DNA from: Gammaproteobacteria bacterium
GTDB lineage: Bacteria; Pseudomonadota; Gammaproteobacteria; Steroidobacterales; Steroidobacteraceae
Length of the DNA stretch: 64,000 bases
Assembly: GCA_025350055.1 (NCBI GenBank)
Contig: JANXYK010000029.1
Coordinates: 157,540-221,539, forward strand
Direction: 5' to 3'
Position numbers and translations under genes: made by a program. Each line of letters opens with the position of its first letter. Positions within the stretch are counted from its first letter, which is position 1. The notes below the pieces were generated by a model. The model had not been told where the DNA came from. It worked only from the letters and a program-made list of their open reading frames with translations, and made no database searches. Of this stretch, positions 28,651 to 36,263 are shown in pieces.

Positions 28651-29455
28651 GAGCATTGTTCTGGCGCTGAGCCTGTTGTTCACGCCCTGGGCCTTGGCGG
28701 CCGAAACAGCGGCCGAGCCTGCGGCCGAGCCTGCGGCCGGCGCAGCAGTCGAAGGCGCCGCGGAAGCGGTCAATTGGCAGGATCTGAAGGCCGGCAACGA
28801 GGTGAGCAATATCTCCTCGTTGCAGGAAGGTGCCCGCAATTTCAGCAACTACTGCCTGGGCTGCCATTCGATGAAGTTCATGCGCTGGTCGCGCATGTGC
28901 GATGACCTGCGCGTGCCGAAGGCCGAGTGCCAGGCTAACCTGATGCCACCCAACGCCAAGCCCGCCGACTACATGGTCTCGAGCCTGCGCGCCGAGGATG
29001 CAGTGGCCTGGTTCGGCAAGGAACCGCCCGATCTGTCGCTGATTGCACGCTCGCGCGGCGTCGACTACATCTACCGCCTGTTCAAGACTTTCTACGTCGA
29101 TCCTGCCAAGCCGACGCACACCAACAACCTGGTGCTCGATGGCATCGCCATGCCGGCCGTGCTCTCCGAGCTCGAGGGCGTGAAGACCGCCGTCTACAAG
29201 AATGTCGATGTGGTGGTCGATGGCAAACCCAGCGTGCAGAAGGTGTTCGATCACTTCAGCACCACGTCCCCGGGGCAGCTCACCGAAGCGCAGTACGACA
29301 AGTTCCTGCGCAATACCGTCAACTTCCTCGACTACGCGGGTGACCCGACGCAGGTCGATCGGCGCAGCATCGGCATCTGGGTGGTGCTGTTCCTGCTGGC
29401 CTTCACCGGCATCGCCTGGTTGATGAAGAAAGACTACTGGAAGGACGTGCACTGA
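28643..29455 (+). CDS. petC: Cytochrome c1 of the bc1 complex
   Basis: 270 residues. Signal peptide (1-20, ending ALAAETA), an Ala/Glu-rich stretch, one heme c motif CLGCH (about 73-77), a likely distal Met ligand in the AMPAVLSE region, and a C-terminal membrane anchor (IGIWVVLFLLAFTGIAWL, about 245-262). Accepts electrons from the Rieske protein in the periplasm. Followed by sspA 39 bases later, the usual order in beta- and gammaproteobacteria. Confidence 0.95.
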   Translation: MSKSIVLALSLLFTPWALAAETAAEPAAEPAAGAAVEGAAEAVNWQDLKAGNEVSNISSLQEGARNFSNYCLGCHSMKFMRWSRMCDDLRVPKAECQANLMPPNAKPADYMVSSLRAEDAVAWFGKEPPDLSLIARSRGVDYIYRLFKTFYVDPAKPTHTNNLVLDGIAMPAVLSELEGVKTAVYKNVDVVVDGKPSVQKVFDHFSTTSPGQLTEAQYDKFLRNTVNFLDYAGDPTQVDRRSIGIWVVLFLLAFTGIAWLMKKDYWKDVH

Positions 29456-29494
29456 CGCGGTCGCCGCGCCGCACCGCCATGGAACTCACGCCTC

Positions 29495-30118
29495 GTGGCT
29501 AGCCGCCGCTCTGTCATGACGCTGTTCTCCGCACCCGAAGAGCTGCAGAGTCACCGCGTACGCATCGTGCTGGCCGAGAAGGCCAGCGAGATCGAGATCA
29601 TCAATGTGGTCCCGGGCCGTTACCCCGAAGACCTGCTCGACCTGAACCCGTACCGGAGCCTGCCGACCCTGGTCGATCGTGACCTCGTGCTCTACGACGC
29701 ACGCGTGATCATCGACTACCTGGACGAGCGCTTTCCGCATCCGCCGCTGATGCCGGTCGATCCGGTGCTGCGCGCGCAGTTCCGGCTGGCGATGTACCGC
29801 TTCGAGCGCGACTGGTATGGCCTCGCCGACCATATCGAGCGCGAGACCGATCGCAAGGTGCAGACGCGGCTCAAGAAAGAGCTGCGCGATACCATTTTGC
29901 AGACCTCCGACGTGTTCAAGGTCAAGCCCTTTTTCCTCAGCGATGATTTTTCGGTGGTCGATGCCACCATCGCCCCGATCATGTGGCGCCTGCGCCGTTA
30001 CGAGATTGACCTGCCGCCCGAGGCGCAGCCGCTGGCGCGCTATGCCGCCGCAATCCTGGCCCGCCCTACGTTTCGCGCCAGTCTCTCCGAGGCGGAGCTC
30101 GAGATGGGCCAGGCCTGA
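29495..30118 (+). CDS. sspA: Stringent starvation protein A
   Basis: 207 residues with a GTG start. Glutathione-S-transferase-like fold (thioredoxin half about 8-85, helical half to 205) with RSVMTLFSAPEELQSHRVRIV and LDERFPHPPLMPV. SspA binds RNA polymerase and affects stress and stationary-phase transcription. GTG 29495 keeps the RSVMTLFS segment conserved in E. coli SspA; ATG 29516 would remove it. Stop overlaps the sspB start by one base. Confidence 0.93.
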   Translation: MASRRSVMTLFSAPEELQSHRVRIVLAEKASEIEIINVVPGRYPEDLLDLNPYRSLPTLVDRDLVLYDARVIIDYLDERFPHPPLMPVDPVLRAQFRLAMYRFERDWYGLADHIERETDRKVQTRLKKELRDTILQTSDVFKVKPFFLSDDFSVVDATIAPIMWRLRRYEIDLPPEAQPLARYAAAILARPTFRASLSEAELEMGQA

Positions 30119-30561
30119 TGGCTTCGGGCACCGAAGCCAGCACCCCTGGCGGCGGTCTCTCACGCCGACCCTACCTGCTGCGTGCCATGCATGAATGGAT
30201 GGGCGACGCCGGTTTCACCCCGCACGTGATCGTCGATGCCGGCCGCCCCGGCGTGCACGTGCCCAGCGCCTACATCAAGGACGGCAAGATCGTGCTCAAC
30301 GTCTCGATGAACGCCACGCAGCGCCTCAAGCTCGACAATCACGGGATCGAGTTCGATGCGCGCTTCGGGGGGGTGGTGCATCACGTACAGGTGCCCATGT
30401 CCGCGGTGCTCGGGATTTATGCGCGGGAGACGGGTGAGGGGATGGTGTTCAACGAGAATGAACCGGATAGTCCGCCACCCGGTGAGGGGGCTACGCCGGT
30501 TGTGACCGGTGCACCGGTCAAGAGCGAAGGCAAACGGGCGAAGCTTACAGTTGTGAAGTAG
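30118..30561 (+). CDS. sspB: ClpXP adaptor SspB
   Basis: 147 residues. The substrate-binding domain (about 18-112; RPYLLRAMHEWMGDAGFTPH, LNVSMNATQRLKL) binds ssrA-tagged proteins. A flexible linker leads to a C-terminal basic peptide (KRAKLTVVK) that matches the ClpX-docking tail of SspB proteins. Starts on the sspA stop (TGATG). Followed by the conserved-loop hairpin, copy 2, on the opposite strand. Confidence 0.94.
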   Translation: MASGTEASTPGGGLSRRPYLLRAMHEWMGDAGFTPHVIVDAGRPGVHVPSAYIKDGKIVLNVSMNATQRLKLDNHGIEFDARFGGVVHHVQVPMSAVLGIYARETGEGMVFNENEPDSPPPGEGATPVVTGAPVKSEGKRAKLTVVK

Positions 30562-30608
30562 TCGCGCGGTTGGCGCGGGGGTGCGGGGAAAGGCGGGCGC
30601 GCCGAAAA

Positions 30609-30653
30609 CAATCCCGGCCGTCGCTCCCCGATACACGCTTTGGGCCGGGACCG
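30609..30653 (-). repeat. Hairpin, copy 2 of the conserved-loop repeat; possible yraN terminator
   Basis: Arms 30609-30619 and 30643-30653 form 11 pairs around a 23-base loop (30620-30642) that is identical, in reverse orientation, to the loop at 25334-25356. Two stem positions are G-U only when read on the minus strand. On that strand ATTGTTTTC follows, giving a weak intrinsic-terminator shape 36 bases past the yraN stop. Confidence 0.8.
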
Positions 30654-30688
30654 ACTACGCTGGACGGCTCCGATCGCGCCTGCAGTGA

Positions 30689-31075
30689 TCAAAACGCATC
30701 GAACGCCCCCCTAATCCACTCAATCGACTCGCCACCCCCGTCGATCAGCAACGCATCAAATCGTACGGCGCATTTCTGTAGCGACGGATATCGCGCCAGC
30801 AGGTGCCGTGTGGTACGTACGATGCGGCGTCTTTTCTTCCATGTGATGCTGGCGGCCGCGCCGCCGAATCTGGCACTGCTGCGCAGGCGTACTTCGGCGA
30901 TCACCAGCGTGTTGTCGTGGCGGGCGATCAGGTCAAGCTCGCCCATCTTGCAGCGATAGTTACGGTGCAGCACTTTGAGACCGGCGGCGGTCAGCAGCTG
31001 CGCCGCGCGCTCTTCGGCAGCGATGCCCAGCTGTTGGCGGCTATTCGCTGCGATTGTCTGAGTTGGCGCTGCCAT
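30689..31075 (-). CDS. yraN: UPF0102 family nuclease-like protein YraN
   Basis: 128 residues. Restriction-endonuclease-like fold of the YraN family: GIAAEERAAQLLTAAGLKVL at the N-terminus and the conserved core KMGELDLIARHDNTLVIAEVR (in two parts), in which the Glu, Asp and Glu/Val-Arg residues look like a nuclease metal site. The true function is not established. Start ATG 31075 lies inside the 3' end of lpoA (35-base overlap), the conserved rsmI-lpoA-yraN neighbourhood. Confidence 0.87.
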   Translation of the reverse strand: MAAPTQTIAANSRQQLGIAAEERAAQLLTAAGLKVLHRNYRCKMGELDLIARHDNTLVIAEVRLRSSARFGGAAASITWKKRRRIVRTTRHLLARYPSLQKCAVRFDALLIDGGGESIEWIRGAFDAF

Positions 31076-32972
31076 CCGCCTGCGGTGTGCCGACGATGAT
31101 GCGTGGCTCGCCGCTGCGGGTGATGCGCGCCCACAGCGGTTCGCGGTGTACGCGGCCGGTGCCATCGACCGTGAGCTGGCCGGAGAGGCCATCGACATGC
31201 ACGCTGCGTTGATCGCGGCCGCTGGCGGCAATCGCGAGCGCGAGCTGGCAGGCGTCGTAGCCGAAGGCGTAGAGGTTGGATTGCCAGGCGGTGTTGTCGC
31301 CCGAGGCCTGCTGCACGGCGGCGCGCACGTTGTCGGCGCTGCCGCTGTTGGGCACCAGCCAGGGCAAGGCGGGCACGATCAGGCCGTCGAGGTCCTGGTT
31401 GGCCACGCCGCCATCGATGGCGTAGGCATCGGCGGTGGCGTACACCGGCACGGCGCCGGCGTACTGGAAACGCAGCTGCGGGCGCAGCAGGCGCAGGTTG
31501 CCGGCCTGCCCGGGCGCGAACACGAAATCGAGATCGGCGCGGCTGCGCGGTTCGAACTCGAGCTTCGCGCCCAGCACAGTCTCGAGGCGCGTCTTGCGCG
31601 CGAAGCTCTGGTCGGTGGCGAGCACGCTGCGGATCGGCGCGCCGAAGTCATGGCCGGCCGGATCGTAGACCGCCTGTGCCAGCAATGTGCCGCCGCCCGC
31701 CAGCAGCTCCTGCGTGAAGGCCGCGAGCACGCGCGTGCCCCAGTCGCCGGTGGGCGCCAGCGCGACGCCACGCTTCTGGCCAAAAGCCAGCAGCCGGCGC
31801 GCCACCAGGCGGGCGTCTTCCTCGGGTGAGAGCGCGTACTGATACATGCCGCCGGGCGCACTGCGGCCCGCCGTGAGGAAGTTGAGTGCCAGCAGGGGCA
31901 CGGTGATGTTTGAGGCCGCAGCGACATCCACTTCACCGCGCGTGAGCGGGCCGACGATGAAATCGCTGCCTTCGCTGCGCGCCTGGTTGAGCGCATCGTT
32001 CACCGGCACCACGCCGGTGTCATAGATCTGTATCTGCGGCCGCCCGTCGGCGGGCAGCTGTTGCCAGGCAAAATCGAAACCGCTCTTGATGATCGCGGCA
32101 TACCCTGAGGCCTGGCCAGTGATCGGCAGCAGCAGTGCGATCTTGTGCAGGCGACCGGAAGTCGGCAGCGCCGCCGCCAGCGCACTGGCGAGCAGTTCCG
32201 CGGCGGGATGATCCGGATAGCGTGCGCGCCAGCGCACCGCCTCGATGGCGCCATTGATGGAGCTGCCGCCGGTATCGCTGGCCATCGCGCCCAGATCCAG
32301 CCAGCCGCGCACGGTGCCGTCCTGACTGGACTCGGGATCGAGCTTCACGCCGCGCTCGCGTGCCGTGCGTAGCTGCGCCAGCAGCTCACGACGCAATTGC
32401 GTGCGCTCGGCGGGTGTGGTGGCCAGTCGCTCGGCGGCCATCTCGCTGCGCACGCCCTCGAGCGGTCGCGTCGCGGCCAGCGCGATGACCATGCGGCTAT
32501 GGTGATACTGCGGCGCAAGTGACGTGCCCGTGGGTTCGGCGATCGCGCTGAGCTTCTGCCAGGCGAGCTGCGATTGCCCTGCTGCCTGCGTGATGTCGGC
32601 ATCGAGCAGTTGCTTCTCGATGCGCTGCACGGGCGTCAGCGGCCCATTGATGCCGCCCAGCACCCTCGCGGCCTCGCCGCCGCGCCCGGCCTGCAGCCAG
32701 CTGCGCGCGGCCTGCAGTTGCAGCGCCGCCTGGTCGCCAGGTGCGCTGCGGCGCGCACGCGCCTCGAGTGCCGCGGCATCGGAGGCCGAAGCCGAGGGGC
32801 TGGCACTGCTGCCGCCGCTGCCGCGATTGGCCTCGTCCCCCGAGCCCGGAAAACTGGCTGGCGGAAAACTCGCGCAGCCTGCCACCACCGCCAGGGCGCC
32901 GAGCAACGCAACTGGCAGTATGGCCGTCAGGCGCTGGCGTGGCCACGAAATGGTATGTCGCTGTAGTTGCAT
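31041..32972 (-). CDS. lpoA: Penicillin-binding protein activator LpoA
   Basis: 643 residues. Lipoprotein signal with lipobox VVAGC near residue 31, so outer-membrane anchored. A Ser/Gly/Ala-rich stretch, a TPR-like N-terminal helical domain (about 65-270), then a periplasmic-binding-protein-like C-terminal domain (about 285-640; KIALLLPITGQASGYAAII). In E. coli LpoA reaches through the wall and stimulates PBP1a. ATG 32972 chosen because it gives the signal peptide. Divergent from rsmI. Confidence 0.9.
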   Translation of the reverse strand: MQLQRHTISWPRQRLTAILPVALLGALAVVAGCASFPPASFPGSGDEANRGSGGSSASPSASASDAAALEARARRSAPGDQAALQLQAARSWLQAGRGGEAARVLGGINGPLTPVQRIEKQLLDADITQAAGQSQLAWQKLSAIAEPTGTSLAPQYHHSRMVIALAATRPLEGVRSEMAAERLATTPAERTQLRRELLAQLRTARERGVKLDPESSQDGTVRGWLDLGAMASDTGGSSINGAIEAVRWRARYPDHPAAELLASALAAALPTSGRLHKIALLLPITGQASGYAAIIKSGFDFAWQQLPADGRPQIQIYDTGVVPVNDALNQARSEGSDFIVGPLTRGEVDVAAASNITVPLLALNFLTAGRSAPGGMYQYALSPEEDARLVARRLLAFGQKRGVALAPTGDWGTRVLAAFTQELLAGGGTLLAQAVYDPAGHDFGAPIRSVLATDQSFARKTRLETVLGAKLEFEPRSRADLDFVFAPGQAGNLRLLRPQLRFQYAGAVPVYATADAYAIDGGVANQDLDGLIVPALPWLVPNSGSADNVRAAVQQASGDNTAWQSNLYAFGYDACQLALAIAASGRDQRSVHVDGLSGQLTVDGTGRVHREPLWARITRSGEPRIIVGTPQADGSANSDNRSE

Positions 32973-33015
32973 CTCTGGCACCGTGACCGGCAAAGTCGCC
33001 GCTATTGCAACGGAG

Positions 33016-33021
33016 ATTATA
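33016..33021 (-). promoter_or_regulatory. Putative lpoA -10 box
   Basis: A perfect TATAAT on the minus strand 43 bases upstream of the lpoA ATG, ending one base before the rsmI GTG start on the other strand. The -35 region, if used, lies inside the rsmI coding sequence and is poor. Confidence 0.45.
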
Positions 33022-33876
33022 GTGTCAGCAGGGGCCGGGAGACTCGATGTCATTGCGACGCCGATTGGCAACATTGGCGACTTGAGTTCGCGCGCGCGCG
33101 ATGCTCTGGCGGCCGCCGATCTGGTGCTGGCGGAAGACACTCGCCGCACGGCCACCTTGCTCAGCGCATGCGGGATTTCACGGCCTTTGCTCTCGGTGCA
33201 CGATCACAACGAAGCACAGCGCTGCGAGGAACTGCTGGCACGCCTGCGTGGCGGCGCGGTACTGGCGCTGGTCAGCGATGCGGGCACGCCGCTGCTCTCT
33301 GATCCTGGTTTCGTACTGGTGCGCGCCGTGGCTGCGGCGGGCATCGAAGTGCGCGCCATCGCGGGCCCCTCGGCGATCACGGCCGCACTGGCAGTAGCAG
33401 GTCTCCCCACCGATCGGTTCGTGTTCGAGGGCTTCTTGCCTGCAGCCGCAGGTGTACGCCGTTCAGCACTGCAACGCCTGGCGCTCGAGCCGCGCACCGT
33501 GGTGCTGTTCGAAGCGCCACATCGCATCGCCGCCGCGCTGGCCGAACTGGCCGGGGCCTTCGGGCCGCAGCGCGAGGCTGTCGTGGCGCGCGAACTCACC
33601 AAGCTCCATGAGAGTGTGTATCGCGGCACGCTCGAAGCGCTGGCGCAGCGCGCATCCAGCGATGCCGATATGGCGCGCGGTGAAATCACGCTCGTGATTG
33701 CCGGCAATCCCGGTGCCGAAGAGGGGGATGCGGCACTGCTGGCGCGCGTGTTGCCGCTGCTGTTGAAGGATCTGCCCCCGGCGCGCGCTGCAGCATTGGG
33801 CGCGCAGATTTCCGGCGTGCCGCGCCGCATCGCCTACGATCAGGCCATGCAGCTGGGCGCCGCACGCGAGCCCTGA
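33022..33876 (+). CDS. rsmI: 16S rRNA (cytidine-1402-2'-O)-methyltransferase RsmI
   Basis: 284 residues with a GTG start. Tetrapyrrole-methylase fold: LDVIATPIGNIGDLSSRA at the N-terminus, EDTRRTATLL, VSDAGTPLLSDPG and AGPSAITAALAVAGL, all family signatures. Methylates the ribose of C1402 in the decoding centre. GTG 33022 has GGAG 6 bases upstream; an in-frame GTG at 32983 is possible. rnpB follows. Confidence 0.94.
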   Translation: MSAGAGRLDVIATPIGNIGDLSSRARDALAAADLVLAEDTRRTATLLSACGISRPLLSVHDHNEAQRCEELLARLRGGAVLALVSDAGTPLLSDPGFVLVRAVAAAGIEVRAIAGPSAITAALAVAGLPTDRFVFEGFLPAAAGVRRSALQRLALEPRTVVLFEAPHRIAAALAELAGAFGPQREAVVARELTKLHESVYRGTLEALAQRASSDADMARGEITLVIAGNPGAEEGDAALLARVLPLLLKDLPPARAAALGAQISGVPRRIAYDQAMQLGAAREP

Positions 33877-33922
33877 GACGCTGGCCCTGGGCTAGTGGAA
33901 ATGGCACTGTTCTACGCTCCGT

Positions 33923-33951
33923 TTGAGTTGCCCGGGTGCACCCCGTATGGT
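33923..33951 (+). promoter_or_regulatory. Putative rnpB promoter
   Basis: TTGAGT (33923-33928), a 17-base spacer, TATGGT (33946-33951), about 10 bases before the start of the RNase P RNA. Spacing and position fit. Confidence 0.55.
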
Positions 33952-33960
33952 GTGCGCTGG

Positions 33961-34337
33961 AGAGCCGGCCAGACAGTCGCCGCCCGAGCGCCGCAAGGCA
34001 ATCGGGGGGAGGAAAGTCCGGGCTCGGCGGGTCTACGGTGCCAGGTAACGCCTGGGGGGCGCGAGCCCACGGAAAGTGCAACAGAAAGATACCGCCGAAG
34101 TGCTGGCAACAGCGCTGGCAAGGGTGAAATGGTGCGGTAAGAGCGCACCGCGTCGCTGGCAACAGCGATGGCACGGCAAACCCCACCAGGAGCAAGGCCA
34201 AATAGGGAAGCAGCGGGGACGGCTCCGCAGCGCCAGACCTGCGCGCGCTTCCGGGTAGGCTGCTTGAGGGCTGCGGCGACGCAGTCACTAGAGGAATGAC
34301 TGTCCACGACAGAACCCGGCTTACCGGCCGGCTCTCC
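33961..34337 (+). ncRNA. rnpB: RNase P RNA, bacterial class A
   Basis: The RNA component that cuts 5' leaders from pre-tRNAs. Conserved blocks: CCAGACAGTCGCCGC near the 5' end, GGGGAGGAAAGTCCGGGC, GGTGCCAGGTAACGCCTGG, AACAGAAAGATACCGCC, GGTAAGAGCGCACCGCG, AGGCCAAATAGG, GGGTAGGCTGCTTGAG and GAATGACTGTCCACGACAG. The 5' GAGCCGGCC pairs with the 3' GGCCGGCTC (helix P1), which sets both ends within a few bases. Located between rsmI and mraZ. Confidence 0.96.
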
Positions 34338-34403
34338 TTCTTCCTCACTTCAGTTATAGCTTTCTCTGCCAAGTAACTGATCGGTAAGACAGTGCCCTCA
34401 CCG

Positions 34404-34421
34404 CGTCTGCCGCAGCAGACG
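34404..34421 (+). terminator. Possible rnpB terminator hairpin
   Basis: A 7-bp perfect stem CGTCTGC/GCAGACG with loop CGCA, 67 bases past rnpB, followed only by ATTTCG. The weak T-run makes termination uncertain. Confidence 0.4.
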
Positions 34422-34472
34422 ATTTCGCGCGTAAGTCGTTGTGTGACTGGAGAAAAACCCAGGCGAGAACCA

Positions 34473-34502
34473 TTGACATAGGAGTGCCGCGATTCCTATA
34501 GT
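34473..34502 (+). promoter_or_regulatory. Main dcw cluster promoter (Pmra-like)
   Basis: Consensus -35 TTGACA (34473-34478), 18-base spacer, -10 TATAGT (34497-34502), 53 bases before mraZ. It is the best promoter in the window and the likely main source of the 18-kb mraZ-ftsZ transcription. Confidence 0.8.
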
Positions 34503-34511
34503 GGCGTCAAG

Positions 34512-34536
34512 TGGGAAAAAGTGGGAGGGAATGGGC
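34512..34536 (+). promoter_or_regulatory. MraZ operator (three TGGGN boxes)
   Basis: TGGGA at 34512, TGGGA at 34522 and TGGGC at 34532, a strict 10-base period with 5-base spacers. Direct TGGGN repeats with this spacing are the known MraZ binding site. They lie just after the -10 box, so MraZ should repress its own operon. Confidence 0.8.
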
Positions 34537-34555
34537 ATCTTTTGCCCGTTTAGGC

Positions 34556-35008
34556 ATGTTTCGCGGCGCAACAAAGCTCACGGTGGATGACAAAGGCCGG
34601 GTAGTGATGCCCACGCGGCATCGCGACCGCCTGCGGGAGCACTCCGCGGGTCGTGTGGTGGTCACTGTGGATCGCGATCAATGCCTGCTGCTCTATCCAC
34701 TGCCCGAATGGGAACAGATCGAACGCAAGATCATGGCGCTGCCGACGTTCCAGCCGCAAGCGCGCCGTCTGCAACGCCTGATGGTCGGCCATGCGACCGA
34801 CCTCGAGATCGATGCACACGGACGCTTGCTGCTGCCTGCGGAACTGCGTGAATTCGCGGGGCTGCAGCGCATGGTGATGCTGATCGGCCAGGGCGCGCGC
34901 TTCGAACTGTGGGACGAGGCTCGCTGGATGGAGCGGCGTGAAGTCTGGCTCAAGAGCGATGACGGGAGCGGTGGCCTGGGCGCCGATCTCGATTCGCTGT
35001 CGCTCTGA
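34556..35008 (+). CDS. mraZ: Transcriptional regulator MraZ
   Basis: 150 residues. Two AbrB-like swapped-hairpin halves: MFRGATKLTVDDKGRVVMP (about 1-19) and ATDLEIDAHGRLLLPAELRE (about 80-100). Binds the TGGGN repeats upstream and represses the dcw cluster. ATG 34556 gives the family N-terminus; an in-frame GTG at 34511 lies in the operator and is unlikely. First gene of the cluster. Confidence 0.95.
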   Translation: MFRGATKLTVDDKGRVVMPTRHRDRLREHSAGRVVVTVDRDQCLLLYPLPEWEQIERKIMALPTFQPQARRLQRLMVGHATDLEIDAHGRLLLPAELREFAGLQRMVMLIGQGARFELWDEARWMERREVWLKSDDGSGGLGADLDSLSL

Positions 35009-35040
35009 GCGGCGACAGATCATGCGCCAGGGCGGGGAAG

Positions 35041-35982
35041 TTGGATGAGCACAAGCCGGTGCTTGTCGATGCGGTGCTCGAAGCTCTCGCCGTGCGCCCG
35101 TCGGGCCGTTATCTCGACGCCACCTTCGGCCGCGGTGGCCACAGCGAACGTATCCTCCAGAAACTCGACGCACACGGCGTACTCATCGCCATCGATCGCG
35201 ACCCTCAGGCCATCGCCGCGGGCCGCGCGCGCTACGCATCGGAACCGCGCCTCACGCTCGTGCATGGCGCCTTTGCCGAGCTGGCGCAGCTGGTGCGCGC
35301 AGCACGGCCGCAACAAGCGCTTTTCGATGGCATCCTCATCGATTGCGGCGTCTCTTCGCCGCAGCTCGACACGCCGACGCGTGGCTTCAGCTTCCGGCTC
35401 GAAGGGCCGCTCGACATGCGCATGGATCCCGGCGCGGGCGAGCCGGTCAGTGCCTGGCTGGCGCGCGTGTCGTTCGAGGGGCTGCGCGACGTGATCGCCT
35501 CACTCGGCGAAGAGCGTTATGCGCGGCGCATTGCGGCGGCGATCGTGCGCGAGCGCGAGAACGCGCCGTTGCTGCGCACCACGCAGCTCGCCGCGCTGAT
35601 CGAGCGCGCGGTGCCGGTACGCGAGCCCGGCAAGCATGCGGCAACACGCACGTTCCAGGCGCTGCGCATGTGGGTGAACGATGAACTCGGCCAGCTGCGT
35701 AGCGCACTCGCGCAGTCCCTGCAGTTGCTGGCGAGCGGTGGCCGCCTCGCGGTGATCAGTTTTCATTCGCTCGAAGATGCCGTGGTGCGCGATTTTTTCC
35801 GTGAGCGCAGCAGCATCGATCCGGCGCTGGCGCGCCTGCCGGTGGTGCCGGCGGCGGCGCAACCGCCGCTGCGGCTCGTCGGTCGCAAGCAGCGCGCTTC
35901 GGCGGCAGAAGTGGCCGCCAATCCGCGCGCGCGCTCGGCACTGCTGCGCGTGGCCGAGCGCATTGCCGTGAGTGCGCGATGA
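35041..35982 (+). CDS. rsmH: 16S rRNA (cytosine-1402-N4)-methyltransferase RsmH
   Basis: 313 residues. Starts at TTG 35041 (M-DEHKPVLVDAVLEAL); no ATG or GTG is in frame near the family start, and the ATG at 35045 is out of frame. SAM-binding motif DATFGRGGHSERIL (about 27-40) and the C-terminal SFHSLEDAVVRDFF segment are typical. Methylates the same C1402 nucleotide as RsmI, whose gene lies 1.2 kb upstream. Overlaps ftsL as ATGA. Confidence 0.95.
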   Translation: MDEHKPVLVDAVLEALAVRPSGRYLDATFGRGGHSERILQKLDAHGVLIAIDRDPQAIAAGRARYASEPRLTLVHGAFAELAQLVRAARPQQALFDGILIDCGVSSPQLDTPTRGFSFRLEGPLDMRMDPGAGEPVSAWLARVSFEGLRDVIASLGEERYARRIAAAIVRERENAPLLRTTQLAALIERAVPVREPGKHAATRTFQALRMWVNDELGQLRSALAQSLQLLASGGRLAVISFHSLEDAVVRDFFRERSSIDPALARLPVVPAAAQPPLRLVGRKQRASAAEVAANPRARSALLRVAERIAVSAR

Positions 35983-36263
35983 AGCCGCTGCCGCGCCTGC
36001 TGTACTGGTCGATGGTGCCGCTGCTGTGGGTTGCCGTGCTCGCTTCAGCAGCTGGCGCGATCTACTGCAAGCATCGCGCGCGCGAACTGTTCGTCGATCT
36101 GGAGCACCTCAACAGCGGTCGCGATGAGCTCGAAGCGGAGTGGGGTCGGCTGCAGCTCGAACAGAGCGCCTGGTCCACCTACAGCTACGTGGAAAACGTG
36201 GCAGACGCGCGCCTGCACATGCGCATACCGGCTTCCACTGATGTCGAGATGCCGCCGCCATGA
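35979..36263 (+). CDS. ftsL: Cell division protein FtsL
   Basis: 94 residues. Short cytoplasmic start, one membrane helix (MVPLLWVAVLASAAGAIYCK, about 12-31), then a periplasmic coiled-coil (heptad-like RARELFVDLEHLNSGRDELEAEW, in parts). Joins FtsB and FtsQ in the divisome. Sequence similarity is low across the family; size, topology and place between rsmH and ftsI make the call. Overlaps both neighbours by 4 bases. Confidence 0.92.
   Translation: MKPLPRLLYWSMVPLLWVAVLASAAGAIYCKHRARELFVDLEHLNSGRDELEAEWGRLQLEQSAWSTYSYVENVADARLHMRIPASTDVEMPPP

Noticed and set aside
33895..34307. Short open frames on both strands
   Set aside because: They fall inside the RNase P RNA gene and its promoter.
35045..35494. 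ATG-initiated frame near the rsmH start
   Set aside because: Out of frame with RsmH; the true gene uses TTG 35041.
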